Positions 29,101-38,375 are shown, numbered from the stretch's first letter. The stretch is DNA of 64,000 nt from Algisphaera sp039180025 (GCA_039180025.1 JBCDDZ010000017.1:1-64000), one strand, 5' to 3'. Numbers and translations are program-made. Notes: generated from the sequence alone by a model not told the origin.

Positions 29101-29219
29101 TCCCGTCCTGTTTTGGCCGGCCCCGGGCGGCCCGGGCGCCGCCGACCGGTACCGCCTCACTGACTCCCTTAACCAAACCCCTTTCTGCCCACAGAGCCCC
29201 AAAGTCCGAGGAAAATACG

Positions 29220-29588
29220 ATGAAAGTTCTCTTGATCGATGACTCAAAAACCATGCGCAATATCCAGCGCGGGATCCTGACCCAGCTCGGCTACAGCGAG
29301 ATCGAAGAAGCCGTCGACGGCCAGGACGCGCTGGAAAAAGTCGCGGCGTTCGGCCCCGAACTGATCCTGCTCGACTGGAACATGCCCATCATGGATGGCA
29401 TCACCTTCATTAAGCAGTACCGCGGCAGCGGCGCGAAGGCACCGGTCATTATGGTCACCACCGAGGCCGAAAAATCCCGCGTGGTCGAAGCCATCAAGGC
29501 CGGCGTCAACAACTACGTCGTCAAGCCGTTCACCCCCAATGTGCTGGGCGAACGGATCCAGGAAACGCTCAGCCGGATGGCCGCGTAG
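29220..29588 (+). CDS. cheY: Chemotaxis response regulator CheY
   Basis: The 122-residue single receiver domain has the acidic pair LLIDDSKTMR (D7, D8), the phosphorylated aspartate in LLDWNMPIMDG (D52), VMVTTEAEK with the conserved Thr, and VVKPFTP with the conserved Lys. Phosphorylated CheY would bind the flagellar switch. There is no output domain. Confidence 0.95.
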   Translation: MKVLLIDDSKTMRNIQRGILTQLGYSEIEEAVDGQDALEKVAAFGPELILLDWNMPIMDGITFIKQYRGSGAKAPVIMVTTEAEKSRVVEAIKAGVNNYVVKPFTPNVLGERIQETLSRMAA

Positions 29589-29691
29589 TCGCCTCGCCAC
29601 CGCGTCCGCCTGTGGGGGTGTTGACCGTGTTTAATTCGTCCGCGCCTCGCGGCGTCGACCCCGCCGACCCGCCCCCCTGGAATCCGCGTCC

Positions 29692-30771
29692 ATGCGCATC
29701 CTGATCACCGATGACTCGGTTTTTATGCGATCGGCGATCGGCCGAGCGCTGGCCGAACAGCCCGACTTTGAGATCGTCGGCAAGGCACGTCACGGCCGCG
29801 AGGCCGTCGAACTCGCCAAGCAGCTACGCCCCGACGTCGTGACCATGGACATCGAGATGCCCGAGATGGACGGGCTCACCGCGCTGCGGCAGATCATGCG
29901 GCAGTCGCCCACGCAGGTGCTCATGTGCTCGACCCTCACCACCGAGGGCTCGCGGCAGTCGCTCCAGGCGCTCCGCATGGGTGCCGCCGACGTCATCCCG
30001 AAAGAGACTTCGCCGCGGCCCGCGGCCCGCAAGCTGTTCCTCGAAGACCTGATCCGCCGTGTCCGGGGCTTGGGCGAGAGCAGCCGCCACCGCCCCACCG
30101 CCCCGCCGCACACGCCCGGCGTTGAGCCCACGGCCGCTCCGAACCCGACGCAGGCCTCGGACCCGACGCCGACGCTCGATACCCACCGTTTTGAGTTGTT
30201 GTGCATCGCGTCGTCGACTGGGGGGCCGCCGGTCCTCGAAACCCTGCTCACGGCGATGCCCGCGACGCTTCGTCTGCCGGTGGTGATCGGGCAGCACATG
30301 CCGCGGATTTTCACCCAATCGATGGCGGAGCGTTTCAACGACATCTGCCCGCTGCCGGTGGTCCACGCCGAGCACCGTACGACGCTCGAACCGGGCCGGG
30401 TCTACATCGCTCCCGGCGGCCAGCACACGCATATCGAACGGGCTTCGCTCGCGCAGTGCCGCCTGAAAATCAACGACGAACCGCGGGACGCGTTGTACAA
30501 GCCGTCGGCCGACGCGCTCTTCAGTTCGGCCGCCGAGGCCTGCGGGTCAAGGGTTCTGGGCGTGATCCTGACGGGGATCGGCGACGATGGGCTCAGGGGT
30601 GCCGGGCAGTTGCATAAGGCCGGGGCGCCGATCCTGGCACAGTCGCAGCGGACCTGCGTGGTCTACGGCATGCCGCGAGCGGTGGCGCAGGCGGGCTACG
30701 CCACCGCGTCGCTGGACCCCGAAGCCATCGCGGCCACGCTCCAGCAGCTCGCGCCGCGGGCCGCCGCCTGA
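29692..30771 (+). CDS. cheB: Chemotaxis protein-glutamate methylesterase CheB
   Basis: The 359-residue protein has an N-terminal receiver domain (ITDDSVFM, D53 in TMDIEMPEMDG), a Pro/Thr linker and a methylesterase domain. The catalytic serine lies in CIASSTGGPPVLETLL, the histidine in IGQHMPRIF and the aspartate in ILTGIGDDGLRG. Phosphorylation by CheA would activate removal of receptor methyl groups. It is the last gene of the che operon and converges on the NeuC-like gene. A weak ACGG-CTGA-CCGT hairpin followed by six T residues (30790-30806) lies between them. Confidence 0.95.
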   Translation: MRILITDDSVFMRSAIGRALAEQPDFEIVGKARHGREAVELAKQLRPDVVTMDIEMPEMDGLTALRQIMRQSPTQVLMCSTLTTEGSRQSLQALRMGAADVIPKETSPRPAARKLFLEDLIRRVRGLGESSRHRPTAPPHTPGVEPTAAPNPTQASDPTPTLDTHRFELLCIASSTGGPPVLETLLTAMPATLRLPVVIGQHMPRIFTQSMAERFNDICPLPVVHAEHRTTLEPGRVYIAPGGQHTHIERASLAQCRLKINDEPRDALYKPSADALFSSAAEACGSRVLGVILTGIGDDGLRGAGQLHKAGAPILAQSQRTCVVYGMPRAVAQAGYATASLDPEAIAATLQQLAPRAAA

Positions 30772-30804
30772 CGCGGTTTTCGGCGGGGCACGGCTGACCG
30801 TTTT

Positions 30805-31878
30805 TTAATAAGTGTTTTGCTTATGCACCGGCACCGCGGAGCACGCGATCGTCGCGAAGATGTCGGCGATGCGCTCGCCGGTGTCGCCGCGTCCGTAGGG
30901 GTGGCGCAGCCGAGCGGTATCCAGGGCCAGGGCTTGCCGGATCGCGCTTCGGATGTCGCGGAGCGTGTGGCCGCAGGACACGACGGAGCGTGGCGCCTCC
31001 CGGCCGGCCTGACGCGGGCCCAGGTTGACCGCGGGGGTGCGGCAGACGGCGGCTTCGATCAGCCCGGCCGAGGAATTCCCCACGATCAGGTCCGCCCCCT
31101 TGAGCAGGGCGACGAAACGGCGACGGGGCAGGTGATCGGTGGTGTCGAGGCCGGCTTCCCGCAGGGCGCGGACGATCCCGGCCCGGCCCGGGTCGTGGTT
31201 GGGCATAAGAACCAGGCGGTCCATCGCGGCGGTAGCCCGGAGCGTGGTGCTCATCCGGGCGTATTCGGTGTCGTCGTCGCCGCCGACGGGGTGCTGCATC
31301 ACGATGACCCGCGGGGCGTCGGCGGCCGGGGGGATGGGGTGGATGGCGTCGACGGCCGGGGAGCCGTGGTTGAAGATCAGGGCGGGGGGCTCGCCCATCC
31401 GGATCAGGCGGCGGCGGCTGGCGGCGGTGGCGGGGAAGTGGAGGTGGGCAAGCTTGGTGATGGCGTGGCGCATGGCTTCGTCGGCCACGCCCTGGGCGCG
31501 GTCGCCGCCGTGGAGGTGGGCCACCCGGAGCCCGGCGACCGACGCGGCGGCGGCGGCGGCGAAGGCTTCGATCCGGTCCCCGAGCACCACCACAAACGCG
31601 GGGTCGAGCTGGGCGAACGCCTCGGTGAACCCGCCGACGCCCCGGCCCAGGGCGGCGGCGTCGTGGCGGCGGCCGACCCGGCCGGGCTTCTGCATCCGGA
31701 CTCTGGCGGCGAGCGGGAACGCGACCTCGGCGGCGGTGCCGGCGACCAGGTGCATGCCCGCGGCGACGCACTGGAGCGTCAGCCGCGGGTGGCGATCGAC
31801 CGCGTGCATGACGGTTTCGAGCAGGCCGTACTCGGCCCGGGTCCCGGTGACGACGGCGATCCGGCGCGGCGTGGACAT
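30805..31878 (-). CDS. NeuC-like UDP-N-acetylglucosamine 2-epimerase (hydrolysing)
   Basis: The 357-residue protein has the epimerase/NeuC pattern: RRIAVVTGTRAEYGLLETVM, VVLGDRIEAFAAA, RVAHLHGGDRAQGVADEAMR, ITKLAHLHFPATAASRRRLI and DLIVGNSSAGLIEAA. Such enzymes form N-acetylmannosamine or the equivalent 2,4-diacetamido sugar for sialic, legionaminic or pseudaminic acid synthesis. ATG 31878 (MSTPRRIAV) is chosen; it follows the NeuA-like gene by seven bases. Confidence 0.88.
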   Translation of the reverse strand: MSTPRRIAVVTGTRAEYGLLETVMHAVDRHPRLTLQCVAAGMHLVAGTAAEVAFPLAARVRMQKPGRVGRRHDAAALGRGVGGFTEAFAQLDPAFVVVLGDRIEAFAAAAAASVAGLRVAHLHGGDRAQGVADEAMRHAITKLAHLHFPATAASRRRLIRMGEPPALIFNHGSPAVDAIHPIPPAADAPRVIVMQHPVGGDDDTEYARMSTTLRATAAMDRLVLMPNHDPGRAGIVRALREAGLDTTDHLPRRRFVALLKGADLIVGNSSAGLIEAAVCRTPAVNLGPRQAGREAPRSVVSCGHTLRDIRSAIRQALALDTARLRHPYGRGDTGERIADIFATIACSAVPVHKQNTY

Positions 31879-31885
31879 GACCGGT

Positions 31886-32614
31886 TCAGCCCGCGGCGTG
31901 GATGACGCCGTCCTGGTCGTCTTCGAGGAGCTTGAGGGCGGCTTCGGCCAGGAGACGGTCGACGGGCTCGTCGATGTCGATGACCTGGCCGGGCTGGGTG
32001 GTGATGGCCCGGCGGTCGCGGCCCAGGAACGCGTGAGGGTCCTGGGCGTCGATCTCGAAGAGGCGGTCGCGGGTGACGGCGATGACCCCGCCGTCGAGCT
32101 GGTAGAGCGGCGGCAGGTCCTGGCGGCGGAAGACGGCGTTGTCTTCGTAGGGCTGGAGCGCGTCGTCGTGTTCGCCGCCAAGGGATTTCATCCAGTAGGG
32201 GTGGTGCTTGCCGACGGGGCAGACGGACTGCACCGAGTCGCAGCCGGACTCGCGGAGTTTGCGGAGGGCGCGGTCGGTCAGGTCGTGGGGGCGGACGGGC
32301 ACGTTGCCGTAGAGGATAACGATGGCGTCGTGGTTGCCGATGATGGAGGTCACGGCGTGGCGGGCGGCGGCGTCGACGGTGGCGGTGTCGTGGGCGAACT
32401 CGTAGGGCCGGGTGACGACTTCCGCGCCGTGCTGCCGGCCGATCTGGGCCATCTCGTTGCTGTCGGTCGAGAGGATGACCCGGTCGAGCGAGGGGGTGTT
32501 CAGGGCGTGTTCGAGGGTCCAGACGAGGCAGGGCTTGCCCGCAACGGGCAGTTTGTTTTTGTGGGGCAGGCCTTTGCTGCCGGCACGGGCGAGGATGACG
32601 GCGAGTGCGTTCAT
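31886..32614 (-). CDS. NeuA-like CMP-nonulosonate cytidylyltransferase
   Basis: The 242-residue protein starts MNALAVILARAGSKGLPHKN, the CTP-binding motif of CMP-sialate synthetases. VILSTDSNEMAQIGRQHGAE and IVILYGNVPVRPHDLTDRAL are also family blocks. It would activate a nonulosonic acid to its CMP form. Together with the NeuC-like gene and the Maf protein downstream it points to sugar decoration of flagellin. A NeuB-type synthase, required by the pathway, is not in the window. Confidence 0.88.
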   Translation of the reverse strand: MNALAVILARAGSKGLPHKNKLPVAGKPCLVWTLEHALNTPSLDRVILSTDSNEMAQIGRQHGAEVVTRPYEFAHDTATVDAAARHAVTSIIGNHDAIVILYGNVPVRPHDLTDRALRKLRESGCDSVQSVCPVGKHHPYWMKSLGGEHDDALQPYEDNAVFRRQDLPPLYQLDGGVIAVTRDRLFEIDAQDPHAFLGRDRRAITTQPGQVIDIDEPVDRLLAEAALKLLEDDQDGVIHAAG

Positions 32615-32689
32615 AAGGGGCTTTTCGGCTGGCCGGCGATCGCGGCGGGGACGGGCGGGTAAGGGTAAGCCCCGAGTTTATCTTATCGA

Positions 32690-34402
32690 CTAAGACGCCC
32701 CCCCCGCCTTAGCCGTGTCGCGGCGGAGCGAGATCCAGTCCGCACAGCGGCGGCAGAGGGGCGAATCCGTGCGGGCGGGGTCGGCCCAGGGGGCAAGCGC
32801 CTGCGGGGCGTTTTGCCAGAGCTCGAGCAGCGAATGCTCACGCACGTTGCCCAGCGGGGCCCGGCCCAGGACGTCTTGGGCACAGAGGGTGACGGTGCCA
32901 TCGGACAGGACGGTCAGCCGGTGCTTGACCTGCCAAGGGCTGGGCGGCCGGGGGGGCGGGTCCATGGGGACGGGGCTGAGGTCGGGGGCCAGGGCGAGCC
33001 TGCCGCGGCCGCAGGTCCAGGGGCGGTCGATCACGGCGTGCCCGACCAACTGCTTCCAGCGTTCGAAAAAAGACTCCATGTCCTGCAGGGTGTCGGGGGT
33101 TTTGGTCAGGCGGGGGATGATCCAGGGCATGGCGGCGGCGTGCTGGCTGCGCTGATCAAACAACCATTGGAGGGTCTCCATCACGTCGGCGAAGCGGTCC
33201 ACGCCCATCACGTTCCGGTAGGTTTCGGCGGTGTCGGCGTTGAGGCGGACGCTGATGATGTCGCCGCGGAACGCGGGGCCCTGGGGGCCGGGCTGGACCA
33301 GCGGGGCGAGGCGGTCGCGGGGGGCCAGCAGGTCGGTTTCGAGGTGCAGGCCGTCGGCCCCGGCGTCCACGGCGGCGTCGGCGAGCTCGGCCCAGTGCGG
33401 ATGGAGGGTCGCGTCGCCCAGGCCGCCGAGGGTCACCGCCCGGCCGGCACACTGGCTCAGCACGTCTCGGGCGAGCCCGGGGTCCATGTCATCGCGGGAA
33501 ACGGAGAAGTAGTGCTGGGGCGTGATCGGCCCCCGTGCGATCCGGCGTGGGGTGAGCTCGAGGGTGATCTGGGGCGGGAGGGTGTCGAAGACGCGGCCGG
33601 GGTGATCGAGTTCGAGGGCGCGGCAGGCGTCGGTGACGGCGAGGGCGTCGGCCGAGCCGAAGCGATCGCCGAGGCGGTCGGCGAGTTGGTGGAGGCGGTC
33701 GGTACCGTCGGGCGTGTCGTAGATGAACCGGCGGGCGAGGTCGCGGACCGGGGCGGGGATGGGGTGGTTGCACTCGCGGCCGATGGGGTCGAGGGCGGGG
33801 CGGGGCGGGGAGTAGGCGAGGACACCGCCGATGCTGGCTTGTTTCTGGGCGAGGTCGTGGAGGACGGCCCGCGAGGTGACCACGGGGCCGAGGCCGGGGG
33901 GCGCCTGGGTGAAGGTGAGCTTCATGGCCTGGGGGGCGTCGAGATGGAGCTTTAAGAGTTCGTCGGCGTAGGCGGGGTCGAAGAGGCACCAGTCGCCGCC
34001 GACGAGGGCCGCGGCGTCGGCGTGGAACTGTTCGAGGGCGGCGACGATGGGGGCCGCGGGGAGGAGTTCGTCCCAAGCGGTTGCGCCCTGGAGGCCGCCG
34101 CGCCAGCCGGCGGTCGCCCAGCGGCGGGCGGCGCGGCGGCGGGGGGTCAGGGCGTCGCCGGCCACGGCCGGGTGGGCGAGGGTTTCGAGCGGTAAGCCCA
34201 GCGCGGCGGGATCGATCAGGGCCAGCGGGTCCTGGCCGGGCGGGTGGACAACCACAACTTTCTGGACGCGTTCGAGGCGGGCGGCCCGGGCCGCGGTGTG
34301 GTGGAGGACGGGACGGCCGGCGAGGGCCGTGGCGAGCGAGCGGGGGTGGCCCAGCCGGCCGGTATGGAGGTCGGCGACGATGATCGCGAGGGCGTGAGGC
34401 AT
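32690..34402 (-). CDS. SPASM-domain protein (spiro-SPASM-like) with degenerate radical SAM core
   Basis: The 570-residue protein has an N-terminal nucleotidyltransferase-like domain (ALAIIVADLHTGRLGHPRSL) and a central TIM-barrel stretch starting PQITLELTPRRIARG. The C-terminal SPASM-like segment contains TLCAQDVLGRAPLGN and CRRCADW. In related spiro-SPASM proteins the barrel carries the CxxxCxxC radical SAM cluster; at that place here the residues are PRRIARGPITPQHY, with no cysteines. The enzyme has therefore probably lost radical SAM chemistry. The neighbours suggest a part in glycan synthesis. Confidence 0.65.
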   Translation of the reverse strand: MPHALAIIVADLHTGRLGHPRSLATALAGRPVLHHTAARAARLERVQKVVVVHPPGQDPLALIDPAALGLPLETLAHPAVAGDALTPRRRAARRWATAGWRGGLQGATAWDELLPAAPIVAALEQFHADAAALVGGDWCLFDPAYADELLKLHLDAPQAMKLTFTQAPPGLGPVVTSRAVLHDLAQKQASIGGVLAYSPPRPALDPIGRECNHPIPAPVRDLARRFIYDTPDGTDRLHQLADRLGDRFGSADALAVTDACRALELDHPGRVFDTLPPQITLELTPRRIARGPITPQHYFSVSRDDMDPGLARDVLSQCAGRAVTLGGLGDATLHPHWAELADAAVDAGADGLHLETDLLAPRDRLAPLVQPGPQGPAFRGDIISVRLNADTAETYRNVMGVDRFADVMETLQWLFDQRSQHAAAMPWIIPRLTKTPDTLQDMESFFERWKQLVGHAVIDRPWTCGRGRLALAPDLSPVPMDPPPRPPSPWQVKHRLTVLSDGTVTLCAQDVLGRAPLGNVREHSLLELWQNAPQALAPWADPARTDSPLCRRCADWISLRRDTAKAGGAS

Positions 34403-34454
34403 GGGGAGGGTTCAGGTCGTGGAGAGGCCGCCGCGGCTTGGGGCCGCCGGGCGG

Positions 34455-36572
34455 TCAGGCGGCGGGGGTCAGGCCGGGGGGCTCGGGGCCGAGCGGGGCG
34501 GAGTCGTTCGAAGAGGGCTTTGCGGAAGCGGTGCTTTCGGGAGCAGAGGTTCCGGGGGCCGTACTTCCGGGGGCCGTATTTCCGGGGGCAGTACTTCCGG
34601 GGGCAGTACTTCCGGGGGTGGGGGTGGGCGGGAGGTTGAGGATGTCCAGGGCTTCGTCGCAGGCCTGGACGATCCAGTCGATGTTGTCGCGGTCGCGGAG
34701 GATCTGCTGACTGAGCTTGCTCAGCGGGTCGGCCCCGGGGACGTCCTGGGCGATGGCGCGGTCGGCGCGGTGGCGACGGTAGGTGCCGATGGTGTTGAGC
34801 TGGTTGACGATCGCGAAGGGGGCCTGGAGGTCGGTTTCGACGCGTTTGCGGTGGTGTTCGAGCTTGACGAAGAGGCGGTCGAGCCTGGGCTGGTCGCGGT
34901 TTTCGATCGCGCGCTGCATGCGGCGGAGCAGGTCGAGGCTGTCGCGGGACATCTGCTGGAGTTCGCGGATGCTCTCGCGGCGGGATTGGACCAGGCCGTC
35001 GAGCCGGGCCAGGCGGTCGGCGTCGAGCGTGCGGCCCGGGAGCGGGAGCGAAGGGACGGGACGGGTCGCGTGCTGAGCGAGGGCCTGCGCGAGGGTTTGG
35101 CGGCGGGTGTGTTCTTTGGGCATACCGCCTTCGGTGGCGTCGATGACGACGGTGCCCTGCGCTTGTGCGTCGGCGAAGTCGCGCTCGAATTGCTTGAGAT
35201 AGGTGAGCATCTGCTCGTCGGAAAATAGGGGTCGGCCGTGGACGTCTTCGAAGCGTCGGAGGTGGCCGCGCATGCGGACGATACGCTGCCACTCCATCAT
35301 CTCGATGGTGTTGAAGGGGTTGAGCTCGCAGTCCCAGACCTGGTGGACGGCGGTGCCCGGGGCGTAGTAGAGGCCGTCGGAGAAGCCCAGGTCCTGGCCG
35401 ATGAAGAGGATGGGGTCGCAGCCCAAATGCTGGGCGAGGTAGAACGAGAGGTGGGCGACGGTCGCGCCGCCCTTGATGGGGGTGATGGGGCGGGCGAGGC
35501 CACCGGCGGGGAGCGTGGCGTCGTCGGGGCGGCCGAGGATCTGATCGTTGAAGGTGGACTGGGTGACGCGCACGGGGCCGGGGAAGGCGCGGAGGATGGC
35601 GGCGTTGGCCTTGGGCTCGGCGACGAGCGTGGTGTGGGGGAGTTCGGGGAGCCCTTCGTAGAACCGCGCGCAGATGGGGGAGTAGTCCAGGGCGGTGACG
35701 AAGTCGGGGGTGATGCCGCGGTCCAGCAGCGGCTTGAGGGCGGTCTGGACGGCGATCACGACCACGTTCGCGCGGACCGCGGAGTCGGCCAGGAGGTGAA
35801 CGTTTTTGACCAGGCTGGGCCCGGCCCCGACGCAGACGGCGGGGTAGCCCGCGGCGGCCCGGTGCAACTCGTTGGTGGTGGCCCCGGCGGCGTAGACCGC
35901 GAGGTTGTTCACCAGGTTGCGGCAGGTACGCGAAGCGTTGACCAGGGCGGTGGCGATGTTGGTGCGGCAGAAGGCGACGACGTCGGTGAGCTGCTGGCTG
36001 AACGCCTGGAGGGCGGCGGGGTGGCGGCGGCGGGTGAAGGGGAGCGTGACCAGGTGCGTGCCCTGGGTCAGGCGGGCGGCGTGGTGCTCGGTGCGGCGGA
36101 GCAGGTCGGCCCGATCGATGGATTCGCCGGTGAGGACGACGACCTGCGGCCGGGCGAGGAGGTCGGCGAGGTCGCGCCGCTCGAGGACGGCACGCAGTAG
36201 GGCGGGGTCGGGCTCGTACAGGAGGACCAGGCCTTCGTCGCCGACGGCGTCGAGCGCAGGCTGGAGGTGGTAGCCGAGCCCCAGACCCAGGAGTACGAGG
36301 CAGGCGGTTTTCGCAAAGTCGATGTTTCCCAAGAGCTTGCCCGCCTCGGCGTCGGGGTCGTATTTGCTGGTAAGGGCTTGGGGGCGGTCGCTGCCGGGCG
36401 GGGTGTACGCGGCGGTGGGTTGGCCGTTGCGCGCGGTCGACCAGTCGAGCGGAGCCGGGGCGGCGGCGGCGAGCGCGGCGGCGAGATCGGGGTCGGTACG
36501 ACGCAGAGCATCGAGGTTAGCCCGGAGCGTATCGGCCGGGGACGCGGATGTGAAGGAGGCAGCGGTGGACAT
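34455..36572 (-). CDS. Maf/DUF115 family protein (flagellin glycosylation)
   Basis: The 705-residue protein carries the DUF115 (MptE-like) domain: YPAVCVGAGPSLVKNVHLLA, VVVIAVQTALKPLLDRGITPD, TALDYS, and LGCDPILFIGQDLGFSDG. An N-terminal Rossmann-like part precedes it (FAKTACLVLLGLGLGYHLQ). Maf proteins transfer nonulosonic acids to flagellin, which agrees with the NeuC/NeuA genes. The C-terminus is a Pro/Ser/Thr-rich tail built from repeats of PGSTA (about 34510-34620). ATG 36572 (MSTAASFTSASP) is preferred to 36626. Confidence 0.82.
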   Translation of the reverse strand: MSTAASFTSASPADTLRANLDALRRTDPDLAAALAAAAPAPLDWSTARNGQPTAAYTPPGSDRPQALTSKYDPDAEAGKLLGNIDFAKTACLVLLGLGLGYHLQPALDAVGDEGLVLLYEPDPALLRAVLERRDLADLLARPQVVVLTGESIDRADLLRRTEHHAARLTQGTHLVTLPFTRRRHPAALQAFSQQLTDVVAFCRTNIATALVNASRTCRNLVNNLAVYAAGATTNELHRAAAGYPAVCVGAGPSLVKNVHLLADSAVRANVVVIAVQTALKPLLDRGITPDFVTALDYSPICARFYEGLPELPHTTLVAEPKANAAILRAFPGPVRVTQSTFNDQILGRPDDATLPAGGLARPITPIKGGATVAHLSFYLAQHLGCDPILFIGQDLGFSDGLYYAPGTAVHQVWDCELNPFNTIEMMEWQRIVRMRGHLRRFEDVHGRPLFSDEQMLTYLKQFERDFADAQAQGTVVIDATEGGMPKEHTRRQTLAQALAQHATRPVPSLPLPGRTLDADRLARLDGLVQSRRESIRELQQMSRDSLDLLRRMQRAIENRDQPRLDRLFVKLEHHRKRVETDLQAPFAIVNQLNTIGTYRRHRADRAIAQDVPGADPLSKLSQQILRDRDNIDWIVQACDEALDILNLPPTPTPGSTAPGSTAPGNTAPGSTAPGTSAPESTASAKPSSNDSAPLGPEPPGLTPAA
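34535..34620. repeat. Tandem repeats encoding the PGSTA tail of the Maf protein
   Basis: Near-identical 15-bp units of the type CCGGGGGCAGTACTT (minus strand AAGTACTGCCCCCGG) are repeated about five times with small changes, in frame with the gene. They encode a flexible Pro-Gly-Ser-Thr-Ala tail. The copy number is likely to vary between strains. Confidence 0.75.
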
Positions 36573-36720
36573 CGGGGTAAAAGGGTTATCGGAAGCCCGC
36601 GGGTGCGGGCATGATTTAGAGAACACGGACGCGAAAACAGCGGGCAGACGCCCGCGGTCCGGGCGGCTGGGGGCGGCGACAGGGGTTGCGAAACAGAGGG
36701 CGGGGCGAGACGATAGGGGA

Positions 36721-37359
36721 ATGACGAGATGGATCTGCGGTTTGGCGGAAGCGGGGTACGTGGAGGGGCTGCTGGAGAACCCGTGGCCGGTGGTGGTGGT
36801 GCTGGTGGGGGCGTCGGCGGTGCTGCGGGTTATGGGGAAGCGGAGGGGTCAGCGGGCCGGGGTGGGGGCGGCGTGGGGGGCGTTGGGCCTGGGGCTGGGG
36901 GTGTACGCCGCGGCCTCGGCGGTGGAGACGGACCGGGAGGCGATCTTGGCGGGGACGCGTGGGTTCGTGGACGCCGCGGCGGCGGCGGACGAAGCGGCGC
37001 TGGCGGGGCTGCTGGCGGAGCGGGCGGCGTTGGTGGGCCCCGGGGGCGGGTTCTGGGACAACCTGACGCCGGGGTTCGTCGCGGGGGAGATGACCGAACA
37101 CCGGGTCACCGACGTGGCGGTGCGGGCGGTGGACGCGGCGATGGACCGGCGGACGGGGGCCGGGGGCGCAGCGGGGAGGGGGTTTGACCGGGGGGTGAGC
37201 ACGCTGAGCCTGCGCAGCCGGGTGTCGGGCGTGCCGACGCCGACGACGTGGGAGCTGTCGTGGGGCCGGGGCGAGGACGGGGGTTGGCGGATCACCGAGG
37301 CGCGGTGGCTGACGATCGGGCTGCGCGACGACGCGCCGTCGCCTACGCTGTACCGATGA
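36721..37359 (+). CDS. Hypothetical membrane-anchored protein
   Basis: The 212-residue product has two N-terminal hydrophobic segments (WPVVVVLVGASAVLRVM and AAWGALGLGLGVYAAAS) and a soluble domain. The domain includes AILAGTRGFVDAAAAADEAA and ends WELSWGRGEDGGWRITEARW, which resembles NTF2/SnoaL-like folds. Its stop overlaps the next start (ATGA), so the two are co-translated. Function unknown. Confidence 0.65.
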   Translation: MTRWICGLAEAGYVEGLLENPWPVVVVLVGASAVLRVMGKRRGQRAGVGAAWGALGLGLGVYAAASAVETDREAILAGTRGFVDAAAAADEAALAGLLAERAALVGPGGGFWDNLTPGFVAGEMTEHRVTDVAVRAVDAAMDRRTGAGGAAGRGFDRGVSTLSLRSRVSGVPTPTTWELSWGRGEDGGWRITEARWLTIGLRDDAPSPTLYR

Positions 37360-38375
37360 GCAAGACACTTTTCACCGGCGTCGCGGGTTGGGTTCGGGCC
37401 TTGGGGCTGGCGGTTTTATTGATCGTCTCAGGTGGCGGCGACACGAAGGGCCAGGGGGCCGGGGGCGAAGATTCCGCCGCGTCGACCTCATTGGAAACGA
37501 TCGTGGACCTGCGTCCCCGGTGGACGGCGGGCCAGACGGCCAGGTATTCGTTCTGGAACCGGTTCGATAAGAGCGCGGAGCAGGAACTCGGCGACCGCTC
37601 GATGACGCTGGACACCACCGCGGAAGCCCAGGGCGAACTGATCTGGACGGTCGATCGGGTCAGCCCGGACGGCACGTCGGAATGCACCATGACGCTGATC
37701 TGGATGGTATTCGATACGACGCCCAGCCAGGGGGAGCGGATGGTGGCGGATACGCGGAAGTCGGCGACGGCGGAGAACGGGCCGATGCACGAGCTGCTGT
37801 CGGCGATGACCGGGGTGGAGTTGAAGGTCGAGGTCGCGGCGGACGGCCACATCGTGAGCGTGGACGGGCTGCCGAAGATCCGGGCGAAGACCAGCCAGCC
37901 GGGCTTCGTACCTTCGGAGCTGGATTTTAAGGAAACGGCCTCGGACCTCGCGTCGCTGGCCTTCGCCCCGTCGCCCCGGGGGGACGGGGGGACGCCGCCG
38001 GGGCAGACGTGGAAGGCGGCGTTTACCTGGGACCACGAACTGGGCGCGATGAACCACCGGTGGAAATACACGCTCGAGGGAGTGGAAAACCTGGGCGGAT
38101 TGCCCGTGGCGGTGGTCAAGGGCGAAGCGAAGTTGAAGCTGGAGCCGGACCTGTCGGACCGCCCGCCCGACGCGCCGCCGGTGAATATCCGGCTGCGGGA
38201 AGGCTGGGCGGAAACCCAGGTGCTTTTCGACCTGACCCGCCACGAAGCGGTGGGGAGGCACAGCACGGCCACGGAGCGGATCGAGCTGACCGTGCCCCTG
38301 CCCGACGGGCGTCGGCTCGTCCGGACGATGACCGACGTGAGCACCAGCCAGATCCTGCGGATCGGCGAGCAGTAG
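37356..38375 (+). CDS. Hypothetical exported protein
   Basis: The 339-residue protein has a signal peptide (VRALGLAVLLIVSGGGDTKG) and a beta-rich body: DLRPRWTAGQTARYSFWNRF, GTSECTMTLIWMVFDTTPSQ and ETQVLFDLTRHEAVGRHSTA. This pattern of paired beta domains is common in planctomycete exported proteins (DUF6263-like in appearance). It is coupled by ATGA overlap to the preceding gene. Confidence 0.65.
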   Translation: MSKTLFTGVAGWVRALGLAVLLIVSGGGDTKGQGAGGEDSAASTSLETIVDLRPRWTAGQTARYSFWNRFDKSAEQELGDRSMTLDTTAEAQGELIWTVDRVSPDGTSECTMTLIWMVFDTTPSQGERMVADTRKSATAENGPMHELLSAMTGVELKVEVAADGHIVSVDGLPKIRAKTSQPGFVPSELDFKETASDLASLAFAPSPRGDGGTPPGQTWKAAFTWDHELGAMNHRWKYTLEGVENLGGLPVAVVKGEAKLKLEPDLSDRPPDAPPVNIRLREGWAETQVLFDLTRHEAVGRHSTATERIELTVPLPDGRRLVRTMTDVSTSQILRIGEQ

